Source of the DNA: Branchiostoma floridae
Lineage: Eukaryota > Chordata > Leptocardii > Amphioxiformes > Branchiostomatidae
DNA: 64,000 bases
Direction of reading: 5' to 3'
Assembly (NCBI RefSeq): GCF_000003815.2
Contig: NC_049996.1
Location: 6,898,647-6,962,646 of the forward strand
Positions 22,790-35,689 of this stretch are shown one piece after another. Below the pieces are notes generated by a model. It worked only from the letters and a program-made list of their open reading frames with translations. It ran no database searches and was not told where the DNA came from. Every line of letters starts with the position of its first letter. The stretch's first letter is position 1. The translations under genes were made by a program, and so were the position numbers.

Positions 22790-24480
22790 CATCACACACA
22801 GCTTACCTGTAGTACATTTCACTCTACAGAAAAAAAGCACTACATTGTCTTTTCCATTTTCTGTAGAGCAATGGGACATATTTCCAACAATCATGTGATC
22901 AAAGTATTTTCCCTGAAATCCACTTCATCAATAAAATAATTGTAGACAGAAAAAGTGTGTTTATATGTTTAAATTGTTTTGAAAAAAACTATGAATTTAT
23001 AATTTTTCATAAATTTTGTTTGAATAACGTTGTTTGTGTTTCAGTTACCATCCATGCATTTTCAACAACCAGATGTGAACAAGAGAAAAATATAGACTTG
23101 GGTTAGGTTCTTATTTATCATGACTGTCAATAATAAATCATTCAGTGAATTTGATCAAATCATTCAAAGAAGGGTTGCACTCTTATTACACTGCGCCAGA
23201 AACATGATGAAATACAACATACAGCAAAGTAGATTTGTATTTTAGTTAAGTATTTTAGTTAGATTTGTATTTCTTTAATAATGTCATTGTGTATTGTTTC
23301 CAATCAGTATTGCAAGTACTAACTTTATGTTGTTTTGAAACAGAAGAAAATGTTGGTTAGACAATTTTGTGTCAGTTGTTACTGAGTCACTGCAACTCAT
23401 ACAATGTATATTCCACAATTTTATAGTACCATCTTTGTTAGATTTAGTAATTTTGTGGCTTTCTATTGCTATGTATGACAATTCACAGTATACATATCAT
23501 TCGGTCAAAATCGAAAGTACCAGTAATTGTTTGAAGAAAGTAATTGTTTGAAGAAAGTAATTGTTTGAAGAAAGTAATTGTTTGAAGAAAGTAATTGTTT
23601 GAAGAAAGTAAATGTTTTCCATGCATCTATCCACCAGCATACTACAGCTTTATTCATGATCTGTTGGTTCAATCTTGAATTTTCTTCATTTTTGGCTTCA
23701 AACATTCTGTCTTCCGGACGTGAAACATTTTGTTGCTTTAATGATTGTCTCCCTACGTACAATTTCTTTCTGTCACAAGAACAATTTCAATTTTAGAAAC
23801 GGCTTCAAAAAGGGTGGCTGTGAAGATAATGAAGAGCAATATCAGGGAAAACAGTTTGATTGCAAATGACTTTGAAACTATGCCCCATTACCTTACTGTG
23901 TGAAACAAGAGACAATCAAACAAGTGCTCTCCTTCAATAGGAAAATGTGCTGTGTTCTCCACCATATCTGTAATGAAATATTAGTCACAACCTTAATCTA
24001 GATATTAGTATAAGAATTGGAACTCTTTCAGAAATGACAACAAATAGCTGGGAGGGCTTAAGTTTTAACAATGGAATTCTTAAGAACTAGAAATTCAGAT
24101 GATCGCAGACTTGCCCTACCCCAGCACGTTTATTGTCATTTCTAAGGTTCTGCATGGGAGGTCCCGATCATGCTTCGCGCTAAATTCAGGAGGCAGCTGT
24201 CACGTATTACGCACACTTCATTTGTGCAGGCTGGATGTTTCACGTTAAATCAGAGCATTGTCATTACTTCGAATGTCATGACCTTTAAATTTAAAAGGCA
24301 AGGTGCAGAAAGTGAAACCAACGGCCACGCATTACACTTCTTTCATGCTGGCTAACCGTTTAAGCGCAATTAATGCACGGATTACATTTTACATCAATTT
24401 CAAAATTAACTACAGGATATTACGCCTTGCAGCATACAGACCCCAACTTTTGAAAGAGTTCCAAAAGTAAACGCCAACTC
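22790..24480. other. Intergenic, no supported gene
   Basis: Apart from the 17-bp tandem repeat, no exon or element could be delimited. Confidence 0.4.
23522..23611. repeat. 17-bp tandem repeat, five copies
   Basis: The unit GTAATTGTTTGAAGAAA is repeated five times almost without change, with a sixth partial copy (GTAAATGTTTT). Confidence 0.95.
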
Positions 24481-24529
24481 ACAGTCAAGTCCGATGTACT
24501 GAGATAGCTGACAGGGCCCACAGGCACAC

Positions 24530-25312
24530 AGGATAGCTGACAGGTCCCACAGGAACACAGACAGGTCCTCCTGGAATATGGACAGGCACACAGGATAGCT
24601 GACAGGTCCCACAGGAACACAAACAGGTCCTCCTGGAATATGGACAGGCACACAGGAGAGCTGACAGGTCCCACAGGAACACAGACAGGTCCTCCTGGAA
24701 TATAGACAGGCACACAGGATAGCTGACAGGTCCCACAGGAACACAGACAGGTCCTCCTGGAATATGGACAGGCACACAGGATAGCTGACAGGTCCCACAG
24801 GAACACAGACAGGTCCTCCTGGAATATGGACAGGCACACAGGATAGCTGACAGGTCCCACAGGAACACAGACAGGTCCTCCTGGAATATGGACATGCACA
24901 CAGGATAGCTGACAGGTCCCACAGGAACACAGACAGGTCCTCCTGGAATATGGACAGGCACACAGGATAGCTGACAGGTCCCACAGGAACACAGACAGGT
25001 CCTCCTGGAATATGGACAGGCACACAGGATAGCTGACAGGTCACACAGGAACACAGACAGGTCCTACTGGAATATGGACAGGCACACAGGATAGCTGACA
25101 GGTCCCACAGGAACACAGACAGGTCCTCCTGGAATATAGACAGGCACACAGGATAGCTGACAGGTCACACAGGAACACAGACAGGTCCTCCTGGAATACG
25201 GACAGGCACACAGGATAGCTGACAGGTCACACAGGAACACAGACAGGTCCTCCTGGAATACGGACAGGCACACAGGATACCTGACAGGTCCCACAGGAAC
25301 ACAGGAACATGG
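24530..25312. repeat. 62-bp minisatellite, about 12.5 copies
   Basis: The unit begins GACAGGTCCCACAGGAACAC and continues AGACAGGTCCTCCTGGAATA and TGGACAGGCACACAGGATAG plus CT. Copies differ by single bases (TCCCACAGG against TCACACAGG, for example), consistent with unequal exchange. Since 62 is not a multiple of three and the unit lacks minus-strand stops, all three minus frames stay open. Confidence 0.96.
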
Positions 25313-28300
25313 ACAACAGTATCAGCTTCCCCAAACCTAGGGTATAAAAGAAAAGCTCATTCAGAAAAATATTAACAGAACATGCACATGCCTTTTATCA
25401 GACAATTTACATTAATAATATTCACAACATTTTTCTACAATTCTAAAACCTGCTTTTGGTTGAGGGCAAGAGAACATGACTTTTGTTAGTGAGGTAGGAG
25501 AAGAGCATGGCAAAGTCTGTCAACTTGAATTAAACATAGAATAACCATGACCTCACATACAAATGTACATGTAAGCCAATCACATCAAACAATCCATAAT
25601 TATGACAAATCAACACAGATCTTACATGGACATAACACTCATTGAAAATTTACCTACAGAAATAGAAAAAAAACCTCATACTGACTCTCAAGCAAACATG
25701 AAATTATAACAACATATGGCAATGCAGGTTAAAGATGGTCACATAGCAAATCTCTACAATTCAAGCAAAAGCATACAGCAATCTATTCGGCTGCATGGGG
25801 CATATTGTAAATTTATGAACAAGCCCATACAACACAACTATAAACTCAAGCAAATGGAAGATATAGTCTGAAAAGTAAACATTATCATGATTCAAAATAT
25901 TCCCAACAACACGTAAAGTCATGTCACATGATAATGCATATACATAATACGACACCACATAAAATGTTTACATACATTAATGATCACAGTTGATATAAAA
26001 GTTTGAAAACAACTTGGGCACATACATGTAGATTAACACTGTCAAAATATAACCCATTTACTAGTGGAAGGAAGGTTGTTGGTAAGAAGGTATGTAGGAC
26101 GGTAACAGTCAAGGGCAAATAGATTATAAACTGATGTCAAATCATGACTTTACACAATATCTTGTAGTTTACATTGATACTTAAAGCATATAAACAGAAA
26201 TGAGTGGAATTTAGAAACATTTTCGTTCTGGCAACAAAAGAAGCAGAAAACATGCAAGGTAATAAAGTCATATGGGAAGTAGACATATCGGTTAATGATA
26301 TCATTTCTAAACAACAATATACATGCATATCAAACATGGTAACATGATATTTACAGCACACTGAGCACACCAATTATTGATACAACTCAAACCCAAACCC
26401 TTATTTCTTAAAGCGCATGTGCACAGTTATTGTATTTAAAAGCCTTTTACTGTTATGTTACCTGCCTCCTACTGCTTTGTGTACACTGCTATAGATAATG
26501 TTTCATCTTCCCTTATAGACACAGTACATCAGTTCAGCACCTGGAACAGAGATAGAACTACTTGTACAACTGAAACAACAGACCATTTCTACTAGTAATT
26601 GATTGAGTGACTACTAGTACTATTTGGTGTATCACATTACTACCTAGATATCTTGACTTTCATCAATGAACTACAACATCATACAGGAGAATGTAGAATA
26701 CTAGAAACAAATGTGAACTATCTTACCTTGCCTGCCCTAGTATTAGCCAAGGATAGATAAACCAAATCTACCTGTCCCAATTACATGTTACCTGTTTACA
26801 TGGATAAAAGGGTAAAATCACTTGTATACACGTTACTCACCAGGTGTGACAGGTGATTCAATGTAATGTAATATAACCAGCTGCTGCCACACGCGTAACT
26901 GGTGTGTTAGGCCGAAGGGCAGTTAACGTTATACCGGCTGTATAGATAACGTTACATATGAGAACTGAGGTGACGACATGAAGATTAATGAATAAATGAA
27001 TTAACAAAATACCATGTTTCCTTCATTGTATTTATTTACCAACCTGCAACCAACGTTTTGTTATTCATCTCAAATTGTTGATCTTTCAATGAATGATAAC
27101 ATTAACACATTCAATACTCATGTCATGTGTTCTGTGTAAAAGTACGCCAAATCAGAGGTTGGATGGGAAGATGGGATCTTTTTCTGACTTGCTCCATTTC
27201 CTAACCAGCATATGGGGGTTCTCTGTGCGAAGAAAGCTCGTGATCTTCAGATCAAACCTCCGCTTAGACACTAGTGTGTGGGAACTTTTCGCTCAGCAAC
27301 TGGTCAACATAATTTCCGAACGAAATTGCACAAATACTGACGAGTTCCAGGCATAACCTCTGTTACACTTCTTTAACATGACCTTTGGCGCATTTTCCAA
27401 TTCTTTACTACTTATTACATCCAAGAGCTCTGCACGAAGTTACCTCTGCCCTGGCCAAGTCTTTTGGAGCACAACAACTGTGTTACCGCCCCCCTCCCCA
27501 CAATTCTCGCACCTACCTCGGTCTGTTTCTCCTCTTGTATCACCCCTCAGTTGTCTCCTTCATCAAAACCGGTGTTATCTTGTCCCTGTTACCAACTAGT
27601 GGTCGCGTAATGCTCATTTGTACATCAAAATACTCACAATTCCATCAAAACCGAGAAGAAAATCAACAAAGCTGACAAAAGTCATGTTTTTACCTCGTTT
27701 CAGGTCACGTCAGGGGTCACATGCATTAGGGACATGTAGCGACATAGATACAAACTGCAGCAGCAATAGGTTGTGCACACGGTCTAAAAGCGCCCCTATG
27801 CGGTTCAATTTCAACATGCATGGCTTTAAAGTGGGCTTTGCCTGTGTGATATACTAGTACCTGTACCGGCATTTTATTAACCTTTGCACAGACGGTGATG
27901 AATGAATAACGACAATTTTATCATTGTAGACGCCATTTAAACCGTAATAGAGCGAAAGAAAGAGTAAGACTTGGCCTAAATTGTGATTGTTTGGAATTGT
28001 TTGGCAAAGATCTTAAATCGTTTTGATGGCTTAGGTCAGGCTCTTATTTATTGAATCTAATCTTTAAAAGAATAAAAACCTGCACAATTTAAATCTACAA
28101 AGCCAAAACGATTTTAAAAAACACCCATGGCCGACTGAAGTGCTGTTGTGAAATGCAGACTTGTGGCAGATCCGTTCATTTTCTCGGTTATCGCGCCCAA
28201 AGTGACGCTATAACGTTATGTAGCTAACAACAAAACGTCATAACGTTAGAAACCAAAGTGAAGTATATCAAGCCCTCTTTTAGGTGCCAGAAAGCAGTAT

Positions 28301-28325
28301 TTGATCACAAGAACGTCCATTACGT

Positions 28326-28508
28326 TTTAGATCGACTGTCGGTTATATTGTGCTGCCCAGTAGTGTGTGGGTAATCAGGCATCGTCTGCTGTGAACTTTT
28401 GACCTTTCCCGACTATCCGGATGACCTAGCTCAGGGTCATGATCATTGCAGTGTCCTGATTATCCAGATGAGTGCACGAAGCACAGTATAACCGATTGTC
28501 GATCTAAA
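28326..28508. mobile_element. 183-bp foldback element, copy 1
   Basis: The termini TTTAGATCGAC and GTCGATCTAAA are exact inverted repeats. They continue inward as TGTCGGTTATATTGTGCT against AGCACAGTATAACCGATTG. The inner GTAATCAGG and CTGATTATC also pair. Confidence 0.8.
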
Positions 28509-28935
28509 TCACAACAGACAGTCCTGTAATCGATATCTCCCACTTTTTGTGCATATAAGAGGGCTTGTGCAATCTGGTGGGCTTTGTGTATATTACAAAC
28601 GAACATGGGGATAGTAACAGCATATGGCTAAAAGAGTTTGCTAAAAACTATGACTGCAGTACTTCAGTCAGCCGTAAAATGTCGCTTTCTTGGAACCGTC
28701 CCGACGCCCGTGGGTCGCGGCTGGAAAGCAGACCTCATGCCACTTCAGTTCAGTTCAGTTCAGCCAAACCCGTCTAATAAACTAACTTAATTATCGTTCC
28801 TCAAAATGACGCGAGCAACAATATATCATACAAACCTAAGATATTACATCGCGTATATATACCAAGGGCATTGTTAATTCCTCGTTTAGCTGTAACAAGG
28901 GAGTTATCGAGTGCAACAAACTCCATCTCATTTCT

Positions 28936-29080
28936 GTTCGACCGTCGGTTATATTGTGCTGTCATACTCTGTGGGTGATCAAGCATAGTTTCGCTTTGAA
29001 CTTTAACTTTTCTAGACCGATCATGGTGTCCTGATTAACCAGATGAGTGCATGCAGCACAGTATAACCGATTGTCGCTCT
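28936..29080. mobile_element. Foldback element, copy 2
   Basis: CGACCGTCGGTTATATTGTG at the left and CACAGTATAACCGATTGTCG at the right match copy 1 closely. GTGTCCTGATTAACCAGATG corresponds to GTGTCCTGATTATCCAGATG in copy 1. The two copies are in the same orientation about 430 bp apart. Confidence 0.75.
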
Positions 29081-30054
29081 AAACCACAATATAGACAGAA
29101 ATTGACCAGAAACCAGACAAGAATAGTCCCTAATCAATCAGGAAACGAGCCAAGCGAATAGAATATTGTAGCATTTCAAGGCAAGGTCAGATGATTTAGC
29201 ATTTATACAAAAGCAAACGCAATTGTTAACCGTAAATGGTAGTCGACGTAAGCCTTGCTGAATTCAGTGTAATATACCAACACTTACATAAAAATTGTAT
29301 CATTAGTTTTATTGAATAGCCCTTGGCGTTCCACATGGAGGCGTATCTCTATGTGGAAATCACTAAATAAACCTTATCGAATAGTTGCAATTGGCCGATG
29401 TTCAGACAATGGGAGATATTTCAATGGCACATTTAGAGGACCATACAGCAGCGCCTCTAGCGGATACATTACTAAGTGCAGCATAGAACAAGATGGATCA
29501 GTAATTGGAAGTTATTTTTCGAAATTTTGCGTTTTGCTTTGTTTCACTCCCTGGAGGTTTATCTACAATAGTCCGAGGAGTAGCAAAGACAGTGTTTAGT
29601 ACAACTTACCACCTCAAATGGTCGTGATGCGTCTTTCCGGGTAGATTTTACCCCCTGTATTCTTTGGTTCAATGCTCCTTCGCCATCTTGGCACGACATG
29701 TTCCACACACAGGTGCCACCTGTTCGTTCATCATGGGCAGCATTTGAATTTTGGCAATTAAGTCTATCATTAGATCAACAACAGGCCAATAGACATTTAA
29801 ATCTGTGATGATCTCATTATCTGTTTTTGTCTTACAAATCTAATATTTTTCAACTTTGATTTTTTTAAGAAGAGACCTAAGATATGTTTCAATAAATGAC
29901 ATTTGACTCATTCACCTTTCGAATAATGGCGAGAACTGTTAGTTGCATTTGCAAAAATGTACAATATCTGCCTAAATACCTGTGAATTTTACCTGCAGTA
30001 ATAAAAGTTTTCGTTACATTGCGCTTCTGAGCTGTGAAATACTCGTGCTATTGC

Positions 30055-30371
30055 TTAAGGTGGGTTCACACATGTGTATATATTCAAGTCCGTATGAGGT
30101 CCGTATGGAAGTGTCACTGTTAGTCTCTACCAGTCTCCACAGATCGCTTGTAAAATAATAGAAATTGGTCAAATATAGACAGATAACACTCTAAAGGTGT
30201 TAGTTGGTCGCACAGCATACTCATTGGACAGCTAACTCCTGGCATTTATTGTCTATATTTTTCCAATTTCTGCTATTTTCCTAGCGACCAATGGAGCCTG
30301 GAAGAGGCTGAGAACTCCACACAGATCTCATACGGACTTGAATGTATACGCACGTGTAAACCCGGCTTTAA
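30055..30371. mobile_element. Foldback element abutting the piggyBac-type element
   Basis: The left end TTAAGGTGGGTTCACACATG and the right end (reverse complement TTAAAGCCGGGTTTACACG) are imperfect inverted repeats. The homology continues inward through TTCAAGTCCGTATGAG on both sides. The middle also pairs (AAATTGGTCAAATATAGACA against TGTCTATATTTTTCCAATTT). Its last TTAA is the left target site of the piggyBac-type element. Confidence 0.75.
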
Positions 30372-31278
30372 CCCTCATCCGACCGTTACATTTTTACGAC
30401 GAATCTGACCGTATGGGGTCATTTTTGACCCCATTTTGTTATTTCTATGTATTTACTGTTTCACTAATGTATGAAAAGTATTTTGACAAGTTTTGGTGTC
30501 AGTAGTTATTACTCATTATCATAATTTATGCAGAAAATGAGGAGAAACCAGATTTGCTCTGAAAATCTACCATACTCAACTTACTTAAACAATGTTTTGT
30601 CTTATCAATTTCTAAACAATAATTGTGATGATGCAATAATACTGATAGCATAATAATGTTATTTAGGAAGAAAAAATACAATATTGGTGAAAAGTAACGA
30701 ATCTATTACTTAATTATGCACCATATTCCGCCATCTAAACACATACATACAATAACTCTTGTCTATTTTCCCGCAAAGATTTTTCTTGTAGGTTCCTTCT
30801 GCACATTCTGTCCATATATAGTTTTTTTAATTAATTAGAAACATTTTCACTTTCATTAGCATAGGTAATTAGTGCGTATTATCATAATTTATGCAGAATG
30901 TCGAAAATCTGTGTTTTACACTAAAATACTAAATTTCTTTCAAAATATTCGGTGTTTACTCATCTAAGCAACTATAACTTGTTGCTGTAATAGCAATGAT
31001 GAGGAATGCTTGTCATTTTATTGAAATGTCTTGATATTCATGTAATTAATGATTCAAAATTGGCTGGGGTCATTTTTGACCCCACCGAACAAGACACAAA
31101 CTTTAAAGTATAGCTTATACAATAATGGGCAAAACTCGGTGAAAAATTGGTAGATGTTAATTAGACATGTATACAAACAAATTCATGGAAGGAATTTTTT
31201 CTCTGATGAAAAATGTTGCTATGGCAGATTAAAATATATGCCTGGGGTCAAAAATGACCCCATACGGTCGGATGAGGG
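30372..31278. mobile_element. piggyBac-type nonautonomous element (907 bp) flanked by TTAA
   Basis: The left end reads TTAA then CCCTCATCCGACCGT, and the right end reads ACGGTCGGATGAGGG then TTAA (31279-31282). Both ends also carry the palindrome GGGGTCATTTTTGACCCC (30416-30433, and its counterpart at about 31243-31260). In the left end a 27-nt partial duplication separates the outer and inner parts. TTAA target duplication with CCCT termini is the signature of the piggyBac superfamily. No transposase ORF lies inside, so the element is nonautonomous. Confidence 0.88.
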
Positions 31279-31282
31279 TTAA

Positions 31283-32110
31283 ACACTATCATCCTGTATG
31301 GTTGTGTTTTACTTTCTAGAAGACGATTACATCCGCATCATGCCTGTTAATGTTTACAATATGAGAGTAGCGGCCAAATACCAGAGGCGCCATATTCTAG
31401 ACAATTTCCACTATGTTAAGGTCCTGAGAGCAGTATTGTGGGGACTTCACCCACATCATAATTCAGTCAATATGACGAGAAGAACCTCAGTTAACTTAGT
31501 ATGACTGACAATGGAAATGATCTTTAATGCATATCAATGCAAAACATGGGCCAAATGCATTGGGTTATTCAACTAATTTGTATAGGGGTAACGTTGTATT
31601 ACATCTAAGTTTACGTGTATCTTCCCTCTTTTCAAAACATGACAACATTTCATTTTATAAAACACATGTATATCAAGTTTTACAGCTTATAACAGTTTAA
31701 ATGTACGTTTTCTATCCACGTGGTCACACCAGCACTCTGCAATACAGACAATTAAGTCTACCACTGCGATATGAATCTGAAATAGATCAGAAACATTCTC
31801 GTAGAAAATTAAGTTCTTTGATCTTCGAACCACACATATTCTCCGTGCAGACTCCGGTGGAAGTTATTTTTCAATTTGTGCCTGGGTAGGCTGCTTGAAT
31901 ACAGTACATTTGAGGTCGTTGTGCATTGTGGATAAGCATGGAGAATTGAGAAACAAACCTGGGCATTGAATAACAACACAACACAATACAACAATTGCAC
32001 ATAAAGCCTGTGAATCTTAGTCTAAGAAAGGTTGGAAAGTGTTTGAATTGTAAGACCTACTACATGGATGAAAAATAACACCGGGAAGATGGGGGTCGCT
32101 ATGCGTGCGT
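31283..32110. other. No supported gene
   Basis: Between the piggyBac-type element and the TG-rich tract no coding or repeat structure could be supported. Confidence 0.4.
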
Positions 32111-32117
32111 ATGTGTA

Positions 32118-32119
32118 CA

Positions 32120-32152
<33 letters not shown>

Positions 32153-32297
32153 GTACATGTGTGTCTGTGTGTGTTTGTGCGCGTGTGTGTGTGTGTGTGT
32201 GTGCGTGTTTATGTGATCATGAGTGCGTGTGTTTGTGTGTGTACCTGTGTGTCTGTGTCTATGTATGTATATGCCTGCGTGCGTGTGTGATTGTGTC

Positions 32298-32328
<31 letters not shown>

Positions 32329-32470
32329 GTATGTATGTGTGTGTGCGCGCGCGTGTGTTGTGTGTGTGTGTGATTGTGTCTGTGTGTCCGTATGTGTGTG
32401 TCTGTGTGTGTGTGTGTGTGTCTGTGTCTGTGTGTGTGCGTGTGAGTCTGTGTTTGTGTGTACGCGTGCG
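32118..32470 (+). repeat. Impure (TG)n microsatellite, about 350 bp
   Basis: Long runs of TG broken by TA, TC and CG steps; the sequence can adopt Z-DNA. Plus-strand frames rich in Val/Cys and minus-strand frames rich in His/Thr are artefacts of the repeat. It ends about 180 bp before the putative first exon of the LRR gene. Confidence 0.95.
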
Positions 32471-32649
32471 CGCAGTTGGCTGGTGAAGGAAGTCGAACCT
32501 TCGTAGATCTACTACTGTCAATGAAAATGTGCTACGTTTACTGTACTGAGCGGTATTTTGCTTTTAATTTTGTGCCTGCATTTTCTTTTCATCTTTCAAT
32601 TCTTGGGGATTTGCCTTGATTTATTGAATATGAATTACCACAGCAGAGT

Positions 32650-32937
32650 GCACAGAGCGCCGTCTAATCCGACAAAGCACTTCGTGTGTGGCTGCTAAGA
32701 TTGCCAATAATGTTCCCAATATTCCACCACCACATTAGTGACATAGCACACCTTAGGGCTGATGTCTGTAGCGTTGCCATGGCTACAGACTGAGAGTGTT
32801 GAGAGGAGTGCGGCACGTCGGGAAGAACAGACCAGAAACAGGAAAGTGCAGAGACGACAACTTTCGTTTTCATGTCCCGAGGAACGTATTAAAGATGCAG
32901 CAATGAGAACAAACAACCGCCGCCGCCTGATCCACCG
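32650..32937 (+). other. Probable noncoding 5' exon 1 of the LRR gene, with a short upstream ORF
   Basis: A strong donor (CCACCG|GTAAGTC) follows 32937. This exon can be joined to the exon at 33331-33424 and then to 36768, which carries the LRR coding start. The exon's 5' limit is not visible; 32650 is an estimate. It contains ATG CAG CAA TGA at 32895. A second ATG at 32903 would read across the splice and stop at 33421, giving a 41-codon upstream ORF. Such uORFs usually lower translation of the main frame, which is an inference here. Confidence 0.45.
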
Positions 32938-33330
32938 GTAAGTCTTCCATGGGACACGACGAGAATTTTGGGCTTCATCTTACCAATACTTAAAAAAAAA
33001 AACACTTTCTTTTGTGCGTTGATGTCGTTCTATATATGCAACTTAGTGCATGTATCGTTGTGAATATATTACGTTTTTTTTTTTCAATGAGATGTGCTTG
33101 TCTTGAATTGTTTTGACAGTCCATGCTATTGATGCTGAAGAAAGAGTGATGGATGTCACTCATAACGTCCGGAAATTCTTTATCCAGCTGTAGAGATTGA
33201 CTTGTCGTTAAATGATTTCTTTACCCAAATGTTTACGAATAGAAAGTATAGAAAATTCAATTTTCAGTCAGGTCAGTCTTTTTAAGAATAAGGAAGGCTA
33301 TAAACTAATTTTCTTCTCCTTTTTTTCCAG

Positions 33331-33424
33331 CGACTGTTGGCCGTTTTCGGGGCTGTTCCTGTTGAGACGCAGCACCCCTGCCGCACAAGACCGTGGTGGA
33401 CGGGAGGGGCGACCTCCGTAGCCG
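33331..33424 (+). other. Probable noncoding 5' exon 2 of the LRR gene
   Basis: The exon is bounded by a good acceptor (CTCCTTTTTTTCCAG) and a good donor (GTAGCCG|GTAAGAA). It is GC-rich relative to its surroundings, as expected of an exon. It ends the 41-codon upstream ORF with TAG at 33419-33421. Linking it to the LRR coding exon at 36768 is inferred from order and spacing and needs a transcript. Confidence 0.5.
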
Positions 33425-35368
33425 GTAAGAACCCAACTATACTCCGATAACTGTGCTTGTAGATCCAGCGGGTCTACAGTATTATCCGCCTACCCACCTA
33501 TGTCCGCCCTATAAGTTAGACCGTAAGGTGTACATAGAAAGAGATGGTAGGCGGCTCATAGGGCCGGACGGCAGGTCCGCTGAAGTCTGACAGGTAAACT
33601 GTAAAACAGAAAATGTTCGCTGCAGTTTATTTCGCGGTAAGGGAGAAATCTGTCATGCAGGGTTTTTTTACTGTAAATGCAAAATTTTTGCGTAAAACTT
33701 AAACATAAAACCAACGCGAAAATGTTCCTTTTTACATGTACAATAGCGTCTGACTCGTAGTGTCAACTGGACTTCGATAGTTACTTTCTACAAGGTTTTT
33801 GTACCGGTCAGTTGGTCGCTTTGTTGTCTTGTCTTGAGCAGGCTAGTCTGATGAAATTATTTGTATTTTCAAAGTAAAAATAGATAAACAATAATTCATT
33901 ATAGATTATACCCATCTGAATTGATAATAAAGACTGCGTTTTACCATGTGTATTTACTGTCAAGATACAGTTTTGACTTTCTAATATAAACCTAACACAA
34001 AAGAATGTAGAAACTAGATTTTGGTTTATCATATTTCTGATGCTGCATTTGATTCATTGATTATTTTATATTACAAATCAAATTGATAAGCACCAATGTT
34101 GCTAAGGTTAGTGGTCACCGAAATATTACAAAGCAGTACCTCAACCATTTCTCTGTCTATTTCCAACTCCGTTAGAAATGGGAGTGGCTCCTTTTTTTTT
34201 AATGTGAAAAATCATATCAGCAGACTTGATATTGTTTATTGTTTATTGATAGAACGTGTACAAGCACCATCAAAGCTTTCTTCATATTCACACAAAATGT
34301 ATTTTGCTTTACGAAAACGTACCACAACAATTAGTATTTGGTTGATGACTTGAAAGAAATCACAGGCGCAATATAAGTTCTTCTCGGTTCAAATTAAAGT
34401 GAATGTCACTTCAAAAGACATGAAAAAGGCAGCCTAAAACGTAACGATTCATTTCCCAGAATTTTTTTTGGCTGATCTTGTACTAATTTTAAAGGAGTTT
34501 TCCTACTAAACTCCAGAAGAGAGTGTTATTATATTTTCCGATAGATATTAATTTCAGAAACAAAAAAATGCATACTACTTCACATTATACGATAAAGTAC
34601 CCACTAATCTAGCGTTCACCCAAAAGCATTCTGTACTATGCTAAAACTCCTCGAGTACTATGTGTAATGTCAGCTGAATGCAATGTGTCTTTCATCATGG
34701 CTTGACAAAAGTTAGGTTACAAAACCAATTTGAGGGATGATGTTAAAATCCCGTCTTGTTAATATGCAATGCCATTCTTTGATATTTTGTGAACACTTGG
34801 CTTTCTTGTTGTAAACATCGCCACTCATTTATGCCGAAAATATGCACAATGACGTAAGTGTCTATGTATAGGAAATACTTGGGTAGGGTCTGCATGGGTT
34901 TAGTGAGTGTCATATTGTTTTACAAATTAAACACACGTTGCGTTTCACCACAAGTGAAATAATGCACTATGTCGGCTGATTGTGTATTCAGAATTGACAC
35001 AGACTCCCCTCTGGAGTTTGCATGTAATTCTTTTCATACTGACCGAGGTGCTGGAAGTACATTCATGACATACATTACGTTTACCGCTTAAGCTTCTAGT
35101 GATTTTACAATTGTCATTTTCCCCATGTTTCCAGACTTCCCTGTCCCCCAGGTGTTCAGCACTGTTTTCACCTGCCTTACTTTGTCTTCACAAATTGGAG
35201 GTGGTTTTTCGTTCCTGACTTTAGGGGCATTGAATGTCTCCTTTGATGATTAGCTAGGTGCAACGAGACTGATTTCTTAGGTGGAATGCACAAAATGGGC
35301 CAAAATTTCTTTTCCTATTCCTATGTTGGCAGTTTTTTTTCATTTTCTTGGTGTGTCTGTTTTATGTG

Positions 35369-35384
35369 GGGGGGGGGGGGGGGG
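35369..35384. repeat. Poly(G) run
   Basis: Sixteen consecutive G residues upstream of the 35.4-kb MITE. A second G run of about 12 lies at 59941-59953. Both could form G-quadruplexes. Confidence 0.9.
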
Positions 35385-35411
35385 CTTACATAACATAGTC
35401 AGCCTTGGCTA

Positions 35412-35660
35412 AAGGCCCCCTCTCACTTGACGTGCGGCACGCTTGCGGCATTGCTGCGTTCGTTCACTGCGTCACTGTTTTGTTATTTTCTTCGATTTTT
35501 TATGATTCAGATATTGCGCAATACGTAAAAGTATAACATAAAAGACGACGAAATATACAACAAGTAAGAAAATTCGTTCTTTATCTCTGAAATTCGTTGA
35601 GCATGCTTCCGAACGCAGCAATACTGCAAGCGTGCCGCACGTCAAGTGAGAGGGGGCCTT
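35412..35660. mobile_element. About 249-bp MITE with long terminal inverted repeats
   Basis: The left arm AAGGCCCCCTCTCACTTGAC continuing GTGCGGCACGCTTGC is repeated inverted at the right end, with only a few differences over about 50 bp. The centre is AT-rich. There is no coding capacity. It lies upstream of the LRR coding exon, within the inferred second intron of that gene. Confidence 0.88.
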
Positions 35661-35689
35661 AAATGAACACACGATCATAACATATGGGA

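Larger units (their letters stand above)
25320..30050. other. Intergenic, AT-rich, with two foldback elements
   Basis: I see no exon with consistent splice sites. The foldback pair at 28.3 and 28.9 kb and several TAACGTTA motifs (near 26925-26955 and 28215-28250) are the only structures noted. A short (AGTTC)n run at 28746-28764 may be a LINE tail. Confidence 0.4.

Noticed and set aside
28565-28777. Plus-strand 70-codon frame
   Set aside because: No domain, no splice signals, and it ends in a simple repeat.
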